The position numbers and the translations under genes were made by a program. This document shows, piece by piece, positions 25,091-35,430 of a stretch of DNA of 64,000 nucleotides. The notes below the pieces were generated by a model that had not been told where the DNA came from, did not search any database, and was given only the letters and a program-made list of their open reading frames with translations. Origin of the DNA: Casuarius casuarius. Taxonomy: Eukaryota > Chordata > Aves > Casuariiformes > Casuariidae. The stretch's first letter is position 1, and every line of letters starts with the position of its first letter. The DNA is taken from assembly GCA_003342895.1 (NCBI GenBank), contig PTFA01000338.1:124001-188000 (forward strand), in the 5' to 3' direction.

Positions 25091-28000
25091 TCTTGTGAGC
25101 TTTTACTGGTTTCTCTCTATCTGTCCTTCTAGGCCAGCTGAAGCCATAGACCTGCACTTTCCTCTTCCTTATGTGTCTGTGAGCACAGGGGAGCTAGTGC
25201 TAAGCCGGAAGCATCTCTGTTAAGAGCTGCAAAAGACAGTGGGGAAATCCTTAGAGGCAGCACTCCAGCTGAGGAGACTAGCCCCACTCTGGTGGAGACC
25301 TGCCCTCGGGTTGTGTTTGGTGTGTTGCACTGAATTTTTTTTTTTCTCAAGTGTGGAAAGGTGGGTCCCTTCTCTCAGCCACAAGGAGAAGAAATATTCA
25401 GCACCCCAAACCTGGACGGCTTGGCCCTTCGCTTCACCAAACCGGGGGCCTGGCTCCCAGAAACCTGCCTGCACCCCGGCCTGGGGAACCTGCTGGGGTC
25501 CTTGTGCTAACATCTCCTTGCAGCAGGAGCAATCTTCCCAGCCAAGCAGATTTTCTCTTGCCTTGTGCTATCTCAGACAGGCTCCATGATCAGAACAGCC
25601 TTAAAACCCAGCAAACCACCTGGTGTGTGATAGACAAGCTTGAAAGCCAGACGTGCCTGGAAACTCCTCTGTGCCTCCAGGTTCCTCTGATGCTGCCTTG
25701 TCTCTCTGTTTCCTCTCCTCATGCTTTGGCTCGGAGCAGCAGTGGAAGGAGCAGAGCACTGGGCCCTGTGGGAATCAACCGTCTTCTCCTGGCTGCTCTC
25801 ACCAAACAGCCTTCCCTGCCCTGTGCAATTACAAAGGTGTCACTGTTCATTTGACCAGGCCTGCCACGCGACAAACTCATGTAGCCCTCAGGGGAATCAA
25901 AAGTCAAGACAATTTAAGAGGGAAAGTAGAAACTTCCACTTGTGTTTTTCTCATTGTTTCCCATCTGCTCTGCTGGAGTGATGGGAGGGTGGAAGGAGAA
26001 TGAATGCATGACGTGGCTGAAATACATCAAACCCAGAAGCTTCATCGACCATGCTCAAGAGTTATTATTCAGACCTTCCTGGTGCTCCAAGGCTGCTTTT
26101 AGTTGGCTGAAAGCTTTTAAATACAGAACCGCTGGATGTGGGCCAAATTGTGTGACTGTGATGCTGTCCATGACCTCTTTCAGGCTCCCTGGACTTTTTA
26201 CCTCTGAGGTGTTCCAGCTGACCTGTAAAATCAATACACTGGGATTATATATTTAACTGAGTGCTTGTCTTGGACCAAGGCCTCTGAGACGTAGATCACC
26301 ACAAGGCATTTCTGGAAAAAGACAACAGGGAGACAAGAATGAAAAGGTTGTAAACATCAGCACAAGAGGGGGATAACCTAGTTTGACTGAGTAGAAATAG
26401 CATAATCCCTCTTCCTGCTGCAGGAGCAATCTCACACTAATGATGCACAGCCTGGAAGATCCAATGGATCCAATGATGCCTTTTCACATCACAGTCATCC
26501 AGTTTGGACAGTCTCCTGGGAATGGAAGACTCAAGATCCACCTCTCCTCTGATTCACTCATGTATCCTGCAAAGCAGGTACATGTGAGACAGGCTCTCCA
26601 GTCTCCAGGTAGCTGCTCTGCTCTGGATAAACCATTCGATATTCAATATTTACCCTCTCTCTCTCTAAGGCTCTCTGGACTTGGCTAATACAGTGCTTGC
26701 TTGGCCAGCAGTAGCCTGATACTGAAATCTCTGTCCTGACTGTAGCAAAAAAAGAATTAATCCCCAGGGCATCTATTTAACATTTGCAAATCTGCAGTAA
26801 TACAGGGCGAACAGGGGAGATGGCAGGTGTTCCCCTCTCCTATCTCTATGATATGCAAGCCTTTAGAAACTCACTTGCTCTCTAAATTTGTAGAGCTGTT
26901 ATGATCCCAGCTGAGACGAGGCTGAGGTGTCTGTAACAATGAGTGCTGCTAGGAAGCACCTGGAGAATGTAATAGCACCTCCGCAAAGACAGCTCAAAAG
27001 AGTACTAAGGTAGTGCCTATATGTGCTTGTTCTCATTTTGTATCAATTACTGCTGTTATTGCAGAACCCAGATGAGATCAAGCCCTCAGACAAACAACAA
27101 GGGGCAGTGTTTGTTCTGAGTCTCCATCCCCATCTGAGTGTCCAGATTTACAGTCTACCTTCAGATAAAAGGTAACAGGAAGGGTTATACAAGTAGGAGG
27201 GGTGGCTCAGCATGGCCCCACACCCTTTTGCTGAAGGCGGTTTGGAGTGAACCCTTTCAGAAGCCAGCTCGTGGGTATATACTTCCAACCTCGTCCTTCC
27301 CCAATGAAGAAAACCTCATTTCCCACTGTTCATTGATGCACAGAGCCACTCAGCTCACTGAAATCACAGAGAATAATTTTCTTTTTATTGGCCATCTATT
27401 AGCATTTTTAATTTGCTACATGAGGTAAGTTTTAAAAGGTGCCAGAGAGCAGTTTAAGAAATTAGCTGGTCTTAGCATTTTCTTTTCTTTCTGCCTGACT
27501 TAGGTCCTCAAAGCTTTAATTAAAACTAGGGAGTACTTCCAGAGTGAGACACTGCAGACAACCCATGGCAAGGCAAGTTGGAGCCCTCTGTAGTGTACCA
27601 AGACCTTACCAGGATCATGCTCCTCCAGGGACCTCTGATGAAGAGCCTGCAGCTTAGCTATAGGGAGCATGGTAGAGCAGAGGGGAATCCCTCACCAAAG
27701 AGGGGAACTCAGTGCATTGGCTGTCCCATGGGCAACCCAAGGTGCAGGAGAGACTGAAGGACAACAGAGACAGGAGGAGCCTTCCCTACTCACTGCTGGT
27801 GGAGCTGGTGGAGCAAACATCTCACCTCTGTGAACGATCCACCTTGGAGCTGCCCCATTTCCAGCCTTATCCCCAAAGGCTGTTCTGGGAGGGGGGGGAA
27901 GGAGGTGGGAGTGCTGGTCAGTTAAATAGTTGGGCTGTAGGATGGGCATGATGGTCATGTCACCCCTTCATAGCTGAGGAGCAGGGTCACATCCCCAGGA

Positions 28001-28399
28001 GCTGCTGCAGGAAGTGCTGCTGGATCCAGGGCTGAGTGAGAGGGGCTCTTGCTTGTCTAGGGAGGCAGGCAAACATCATACTCCTGGCATGAAAGTGTTG
28101 GGATCTCTCCTGCTCCCTGGCACTCATGAGTAGAGAATCCACTTACCGTTGAATTTTCCCACTCATCACTCATCACTGGAAGACACTTCTCCTCCTCATG
28201 ACCCCACCACATCCCTCATCACTCAGCAGCAGCACCTTCTCTGGCAGCATAGACTGGTACCTTTGGGATACCTGGAGGAATGAAGGGGCTCTGCACAGCT
28301 CTTTGCATGCATGGTGTCATGATGTGCTGTGGGGGGTGGGGGGGAACTTCCTATGAGTTGAATCACTTAAGACTAAGAGCTAAGGTAAAGGAAAGGACC

Positions 28400-28521
28400 A
28401 GGGAGAAGAGAAGAGAAGAGAAGAGAAGAGAAGAGAAGAGAAGAGAAGAGAAGAGAAGAGAAGAGAAGAGAGGAGAGGAGAGGAGAGGAGAGGAGAGGAG
28501 AGGAGAGGAGAGGAGAGGAGA
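28400..28521 (+). repeat. 122-base homopurine microsatellite, (AAGAG)n then (AGGAG)n
   Basis: From 28,400 to 28,521 every plus-strand base is A or G. About 13-14 AAGAG units up to about 28,470 are followed by about 10 AGGAG units to 28,520. The two arrays differ by one substitution, which suggests a variant unit arose and then expanded. Long homopurine-homopyrimidine tracts can form triplex (H-DNA) structures and vary in length between individuals. The repeat is open in several frames but is not coding. Confidence 0.97.
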
Positions 28522-31500
28522 CACTATCAAGACTCTGCTTAATGTTTAGGTTCCTCCTTGGCTGCTTCAGCACCTCCCTAGCTTCTCCTCTCATTCTTGT
28601 AGGTCAAGCGCAGTGCTTCCTTCACTGACTTACAATCAGGTTTTTTTGTCTCAGCTAGCCATGCCTTCCTTTTCCCCCACTGTCCTGACATGCTGTTCAC
28701 AGAGGAAGAAAGAGGCTGCACTACTGCCAACACACCTCCTAGCTGCAGCCTCAGTCTCATCCTCTGCCACATGATTAAAGACAACAAGCACATCTCCACC
28801 TGCTCACCATGGGCCTCAGCCCAGTCCAGCCTTCTGTACAGAGTCAGGAAAAGTGCAAGGAGGCTGGAGAAGTGAAGGACATATCTTCCTTCAGCAGCAA
28901 GGAAATGGCCAGGGGAGAAGTTCCAGGAAGCTGTAGCCCAGCCAGAGAGGAGAGCAACAGCTTTGTTTGATGCTTGTCTCAGGGTTTGTTGGAAAATAAA
29001 AATGTATCTTGGAAGAGGGCTGGGTGTGGAAGTAAGTGGTGGCTGAGCTGGGGACAGAAGAGAGACCAGCTGTGTTATGCACAGTCAAGCAACCATGCAC
29101 AGATGGGATGCTGTCCTGTGTGAAGAGAAAGTGGTTGCCATGACCTCATAGGAAAGGAAGTTATGGATCACTTTGCTGCAGATGATTCCACCTGTTGACA
29201 GCCAAGGGCAGAACATGACTGGAGCTGCTCACGGTGTAGGTTTACAGGCTCTGGATGGAAGCTGTCCCTACCAGAGGTCTGTTTGGCAATTGCTGGCTGA
29301 ACAAGGACCATGAGCTGGGTCAGGGTAATCCTGGGGGCCATCACCCTCTGGGACTGGCTGCTCTAGCTGTAGTTGAAGCAGCATCTTCAGTTTGTTTGTA
29401 GTGAAAGCCTCCAGGGCCAAGCTCTTCAGTCTGTGTCCTGACCCAGTTCCTGCCCCTCGACTGCTACCACAGTTCAGGAGTTTGGTGCTAATGATTAGGG
29501 AGGCTGTTGCCATCCTATTCCCTTGATGCTTGGTTGACAATGGTCAGCAGTGACCACAGCAGGTCAGGCTGAAATTTTGTGCCATACCACATCGGGCTCA
29601 CCATCACCAAAGTGACCTGCATCCTTTGGCGCAACTGGTGCATCTTCTCAGTGTTGGACAAATGTGGTGCATCCAGAACTGCAGTTCAAAACTGCCACCA
29701 GTTGGAGACTCTCCTTCTGTCTTGCCTGATGCCAGGCTTTCACTCAGCTTTTCTCCTGCACCTGGACATTGAATAAATGCACAGGGCTGCTCCTCTTACA
29801 TCAGGTCTGCACAGGAACACTCCCAAATCTAGTTGTCAAAGAGGTGTTGACTTCTGTCCAGCTCCATGCTAGCAGCATGTGAGGGCTCGATCAAGAAAAA
29901 TCCCCTCTGGGGCATCTCCCCACCACGAAGACAGGAACAAGCAGAAGTGGCTCTGTGAGGCTGTGACTGGCCCTGTTGTTGGGCACAGGGTAGCCTTGCA
30001 GGGAGCAGGAACTTCTACATATCCTGCAAAACCCGGGGGCTGTGCTGCATGGAGCTGGGTACCATCTGTTCCTGTCTTCCCTACCAACTGCTCATCCCTC
30101 TCACATCCATAGGGCTCTTGTTAACACAGCTCTCTGCTGATCGAACCCTGCCGTCATGCTGGGTTCACCTTTCTTCTCCCTCCAGCTCTGAGGAGTCTTC
30201 TGGGTGTTACTCCATCCCAGTTTTAATTAACACTGGCGAGAAAGTGAAAACAGCTCTTAGCTGATCGTGTCAGGGGAGGAGACCTAAAAAACCCCAGAAG
30301 AGGAGGAGTGACTGCAGAAATCAGGGAAGTAAAACCAGAAAACTCCTCTGAAACAAGGCTGAGCCTGGGCTCTGCAGCCAGTTAGTATTCAGCTGGAACG
30401 CTGTGTTGTTGCAGACAATGCATTAACATCAAAGCAGCTGGGTCAGCGGTTTTAGTTAAGTGATATATTTGGTATTATATTTTTATTGTGTGTTTTTTAC
30501 ACCGTGTTTTTATTTTTATGTTTTCATGTTCGAGTTTTTGCAAGAATTTAGTGCTGCTGAAAAGCACTCTATCGACAGCCCCGGAGATTGAAGATCTTTG
30601 TCTATATCCAGAGAATGCAGCACATTAGCTGCCTGCTGGCACCATGCTGGCTCTCTGCATCAACTCCACTCACAGGCATCACCTTTAGAGATGATGGACC
30701 AGTACCGTCTTTCATTGGCCCTACCAGCAGAAGAGGACAAGGATTTGTGGGGCCACATGTCAATGCTGGGATAAGACACTCCGAAGCCCAGATTCCTAAG
30801 TGTCCTTATGCACCTATATCCCACCGTGCCAAAGGGAATTGGGCAAGTCTAGTTGGGATTTCAGGGTGGTGGTTGTCATGGATGCTTCAGGCAGGGCAGC
30901 CAGTTTGTGGCGTGAAAGCCTGAAGTCTCCTCCAGTAGCAGGGTTTAGAAAATCCTGTCTAGTGGGGATATGTGGAGGCTTCAGTCCCTCTGCTACAGGA
31001 CAGAGGTCTGTGCAAGATAAAGCTGAAACCAAGTTCTGGTTGGGTGGTGGGCCAGAGGCAGAGTGAAGTCCCTTGTCTCCTCTGGCTGTGGTCAAGGACG
31101 AAAGGTTGAAGAGGGTCGGCCGGCGCGCACTCAATGTCTCCTCTCCACAGGGTGCTCCTCTCCTCCCCCAGCACATTGCTTTCCCCTGCACTCATAAAAA
31201 GCTGAGCTGACAGGCGAGAGGAGGATTAACCTTTTGCCACCTGTGTAGGCTGCTGCGTACAAATACCTCTCTCCAAAGCATCAAGTAATAAATGAGTCTT
31301 CATCTTTGTCAAACACCTTGGAGTCCATTTGCCATGTCTCCCCAAAGGCAGCACAGCGGGGCAAGGTAGTGTGTGAAATACAGGAGGACTATAAATCTCT
31401 CCAGCACTGTATGGGCATTTTACAGCTTGCAGTTTTCACTGAGAAGTGGCCGTAAATAATGGAGGGGGAAATCTGCCACCTGTCTCCAGGGGAGGATTTA

Positions 31501-32402
31501 TTTGGGTCTAAGTGCTATAGATCTTCATATGTATACTGCTGCTATAAATAAGCAAAGTTTAAGCAGTGACCAGGGTCTGTGTCTCTCTCACACTCTTTCT
31601 CTCTGCCGTTTCACCTGTTTGTTCTTGTCTCCACTTTTCCTGCTGTTACAGACTACAGCTCACTTCAGAGGTGGGCATATGCCTGGAGAGTCACTTGAGG
31701 GGGAAGGAAGTGGATTGCTCTGACTGATTATATATTTTGCTTTCACATTCAGTCCATGCAAAGGATTTAAGGGGAAGAGAAGCTGATAGTTAGGATTCAG
31801 GACTCGCTGCTGTGTACTCTTCAAATGCTCCTTTGAGTTCTTGGTTCAGGATTTTAATGATGCTGTTATTCCTGCGCAGAAGCATATGGTTTGCTCCAGT
31901 CTTTGCCGTGTTGCCGTACGGCTGGCCCCCATTTCAAGTCAGAGCGCTCAGGGAGCTGCTGAGAGTATCTGGAGGGAAGTTAACTCTTTGAAGACTTCCA
32001 CAGGCATCAAAGCCTGCCAGTCACAGGAGCGTGGGGGAACATTCATGGGCTGTGGTGTGCACCCTGGCCACCACGTCAAAGAGGCTTTGCAGAGGGCTGG
32101 CATTGTCAGGGCATGCCAGGCTGACTCAGAAGTAGGACACATCCCTTAAGCACGGGGACAAGTTGCAAAGCAAGGCCAGATTTGTGCAGCTTCACTTGTG
32201 AGGACAGTGATGGGCCTGAGAAGGTCATTGGTAGTGGGCCTAGCAAACCATCTGTCACAGGGAACAAAGGCCACAGTACTTGGTCTCCACCAGCACCTCA
32301 CAGTCCAGCTGGCTGTTGTCACCTGCAACCAAGACCCAGGCAACCTATTCTTAGGCTACTTTTGTGAGTGGAGAAGTCGATTTTGGACACGCTTTCCTAC
32401 AG
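28522..32402. other. Non-coding stretch; one AT-rich conserved-element candidate
   Basis: No gene was recognised before the exon-like segment at 32,403. The block 30,400-30,570 is AT-rich with few CpGs and has the look of a conserved non-coding element, though this cannot be tested here. 31,840-32,150 is open in one plus frame (102 codons) and one minus frame (64 codons) with no domain, and might be decayed transposon sequence. No retroviral motif was found. Confidence 0.45.
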
Positions 32403-32460
32403 ACTGCAAGAGGCTGCCCCCAGGCCGTGGACATTGCAGTGAAGGAGGAGCTCGTGAAAG
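32403..32460 (+). other. Possible internal exon (58 bases)
   Basis: The segment follows a good acceptor (pyrimidine-rich CTTTCCTACAG ending at 32,402) and precedes a good donor (GTGAAAG|GTGGGC, GT at 32,461). In phase 0 it reads TARGCPQAVDIAVKEELVK plus one extra base, with codon use like real coding sequence (GTG, CTC, AAG and GAG frequent). The leftover base matches the phase of the exon-like segment at 33,079 and would give a glutamate codon across the junction. No homologous protein was recognised and no upstream exon was found. It may be coincidence. Confidence 0.15.
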
Positions 32461-33078
32461 GTGGGCTTTGCCATCAGGAGGCGGTGTCTGTTGCTGGTAT
32501 TACTGCAAGGAAACCACTTGCTTTAAGCTGCCAGTCACTGTCAATCCAGAAGCATCCTCCTCCTAACCCTGGCTCCACATATTTCTCCAGAGACTTCCCA
32601 AGCTCCTCTCAGACTCCAGAAGAGGAAACACCAATGCATGGCCAGAGCTTCCCAGATCTTCAGGGGCCCATCTGATCCATTTGCAGTTCTTGACAAGCTG
32701 GACAAAAAACTAGAAATCAGAAAAGTAACAAGATAGTGCCCCCAGTGGCATGGGGTGAGAGCAGTTCACACCCTCTGTCTGCTTGGCACTGTACACATCC
32801 GAAATAAAAAGGCAGACCCAGTTCAAAACAGCTTGTAGCAATCTCTGCGATGCAATATTAAGCACTGCCCTTCCCTTGCCCTTCAATATCTTTATAAATT
32901 CTACCCTCCCTTCTTGCCCGCACTGTGTCTTATAGAAATCAGAGGAGAAACAAAGAGACGAGGAGAACAAGACCTGGCGTCCCTCAACAAAGGGCTCTGC
33001 GATTTCTTCAGGAGGTTCCCATAGCGCGATTAGCATCTCTTTACAGCAACATCATCTCTCCTTCTTTTGTGTCCCCAG

Positions 33079-33131
33079 AGGAAGATGAAATTGTCACCAA
33101 GCGCCAGAGAATGGAGCTTGATGAATACTGA
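33079..33131 (+). other. Possible terminal coding exon (53 bases, with stop)
   Basis: A strong acceptor (CCTTCTTTTGTGTCCCCAG ending at 33,078) precedes a 53-base open segment. It reads EDEIVTKRQRMELDEY and then TGA, after two bases that complete a split codon. The charged, lysine- and glutamate-rich tail looks like a protein C terminus. The phase fits the candidate exon at 32,403-32,460, leaving a GT-AG intron of 618 bases. Against it, no AATAAA polyadenylation signal was seen in the following few hundred bases and no protein family was recognised. Confidence 0.17.
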
Positions 33132-35064
33132 AAAGACACTCAACCGCAAACTGGATTGAACTGGTCCCAGCCAGGGACTGACTGGCGACTGCTCTTAATT
33201 AGAGTTTTCAGAAGCAATCACAGTGTGTCAGAGGAAGCCTGGGTTGAGAAGAGGGAATATCAGAGGTTAGAGCTGCAAGGGGAGTACAAGCAAACAGGGC
33301 TGGTGTTAATTAGGAAAGCAGCCACACAGTCTAAGGTGTGGGCATGCTCCCTGCGCCTCTTTGCTCCCACAGACACAAAGCAAAAGTCGTCTCAGGCTTC
33401 AGAGTGAAGTGAGTCTCCTGCAGCCAAAGCGGTGCCCACCTCTGCTCTTCCCTGTATTCCCCGGAGGCACGGGAGCGGCGTGCATGACGGCTTGCATGGG
33501 ATGACAGCCCCTGACACAGGCAGGGCGACACAGACCTGTCCCATGACCACTCCACCAGGCTCCCACACCGCGCGTTGCTCTCAGAAGTTTGGGTGAGGGG
33601 CTGTGGCCTCACCCTGCATGTCTGTAGAGGAGCTGCTAGTCTTCTTTGACTATCTGATGCTTCCTGACATTATGTCCCAAGAACGCGAAAACACCTTCTA
33701 AGGGAGCGGAGAGACTAGCTATTGCTAATTTTCTTTTTCCATTTCTCATTTTTAATGAGCAAGAGTCAAAAATGTGTTAAATGGGGTTGATCTTCATATG
33801 TGATTTTGTGAAATGCTGTTGTTGTGTTGAAATTTGCAGTCAATTTACAGCTGGTTTGGACTTTGTCTTACCCTTCCCAGTGACTTCTCACCTTGATGTT
33901 TCCTTTAGTGACTCATTGTCTTCTGTGTAAGCATCCCTGGGCAACTGAAGTAAAAAGGCTCAATTAATGAAGGGTTCCTCTATGGGCCCCCTGAAATTAC
34001 ACTGGTTTAAATTGCTGCCCAGCAACCAGGCACTAAATTACTGGAGCCTCAGCACCTGTGACAATTGCTATTTCTTCATTCACATGCCAGGAGCTGATGG
34101 GACCAGATAAAGGGAACTTCACCGATGGAAGGAGAGTGGGAGATGCATAGGAGAGCCACAGACTGCCTTGGTAACAGTTCCCAGCCCTATCCTTCTCTCA
34201 CCATGAGGAATGACTGTGGAAGCTGTTAGCTGTGTAACCCAAATTACACTATGCTCAGAGTTTATTAGAGGTGACTGAATTTGGATGTGTCCCACTCTGG
34301 CCCCAAAGGGATAGAAAGTTTAGAGAGGCTTGGCCATCTTTCATGGGTGAGGAGATACAGCTCTAGTCAGGATGTCCATCTGGAGCCCCCCTGCGAGGAT
34401 GATCCTCCTGGAGGAATCACGTAGACCGAGCATCCTGAAGCTCTCTGTTGGTTCCTCAGCTTGCCAGACAGTGCTGCGTTTTGCTGGTCTCTGTGACCTC
34501 AGATTCAGCTTCAGCCTCAGATTCAGTCTGGGGCCTATAAATGCATCATGTGTGTTTTGTGCAGTGTGGTGGTCTGGGACTTCGTGGTGCCATTGAATGT
34601 ACATCCAAGGTACTCCTAGTGGGAACTAACAGATAAGTAATGTGCGGGGTTGGGACATGAACTTGGGCCTTTTACATCAGGGCAGTCGAGAAGAGTCGGC
34701 CACAAGAACTCAGCCGAGCCCTTTCCACACTCAACTTGCTTGTGGGGGGACACTTTTCCCTGCCCAAGGCTGAGTGACCCCTCCATAATCTGGCAGGCAT
34801 TGCTGATGAGGTGCCCCGTCCCCCTGGGCATGCAGGTTGGTGACATCTCAATATGCCCTAGTTTCATAACTTCTCCCCATTTGGACAGGACACCTCACGC
34901 TGTCACAGCACTAATAGGAAGGTGAGAGCTGGCTTCTCAGCTTCTTTCTTCAACTCTTTCTGTGCTAAAATATCTTGAAAAGTGCTCAAATAATTTTTTC
35001 CAGCAGCAGTTTATTTCCTTTTGCTCATAAAGCCATATTTATCTCCAAAAAGGAGTCAAACCTC
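33132..35064. other. Non-coding stretch, nothing assigned
   Basis: If the preceding exon is real, its 3' UTR would start here. Otherwise this is unique non-coding sequence. Open frames are under 100 codons. AT-rich stretches at 33,720-33,870 and 34,960-35,040 carry no recognised element. Confidence 0.45.
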
Positions 35065-35430
35065 CCAGTCGCTTGAAACACAAGAACGTGGGGCTGGCAG
35101 GGACTCCCAGACTTGCCAAATCCAGTCCCTGCTGTTGCAGCAACACATCACAACGCCCTTTCGGAGCTGGAGTCAGCTCTCTCTTAAAAGCTATTTGGAT
35201 TTCTGCCGCTTATGGCTCCTACTGGGCGGCTGTTCCAAAACCTGATCGCTTTAATGTTTCGGAGCCCTCATCTGATTCCCAGCCTAGTTTATTCATGGCC
35301 AGTTTATATCCATTTGTTCTTATGCCAGCACTGTCCTTTGGCTAAAATAGCTCTCCTACCTCTGTGGTGCTCACTCCCTGGACGTATTTATAGAAAACCC
35401 TTCCACCCCTCCAGCCTTTGTTAATACACC
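35065..35430 (-). mobile_element. CR1 LINE, 3' fragment
   Basis: The plus strand shows the reverse complement of a CR1 3' region. It begins with a GGGCTGGCAGGGAC end signature near 35,091, then CCAGTCCCTGCTGTTGCAGC near 35,122. Next come GGCGGCTGTTCCAAAACC near 35,225, TATCCATTTGTTCTTATGCCAG near 35,307, CTGTCCTTTGGCTAAAATAGC near 35,331 and ACGTATTTATAGAAA near 35,382. The order matches antisense CR1 copies known from turtles and crocodilians. It is truncated and decayed, with no coding capacity. Confidence 0.75.

Larger units (their letters stand above)
19441..28399. other. Long CpG-poor non-coding stretch
   Basis: About 9 kb without a recognisable gene. CpG is strongly depleted: one CpG is seen in 20,521-20,760, against about 19 in an equal length at 2,281-2,520. 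Open frames reach 167 codons (25,351-25,854, plus) but show no domain. Two small items are listed separately: an inverted repeat at 22,958 and a doubtful MIR scrap at 25,030. The composition suggests long-term germline methylation and decay. Confidence 0.5.

Noticed and set aside
28280..28549. 89-codon frame rich in arginine and glutamate
   Set aside because: It is simply the translation of the homopurine microsatellite.
31840..32360. Possible decayed DNA transposon or viral-like coding remnant
   Set aside because: Open frames exist on both strands but no transposase, terminal inverted repeat or retroviral motif could be identified.
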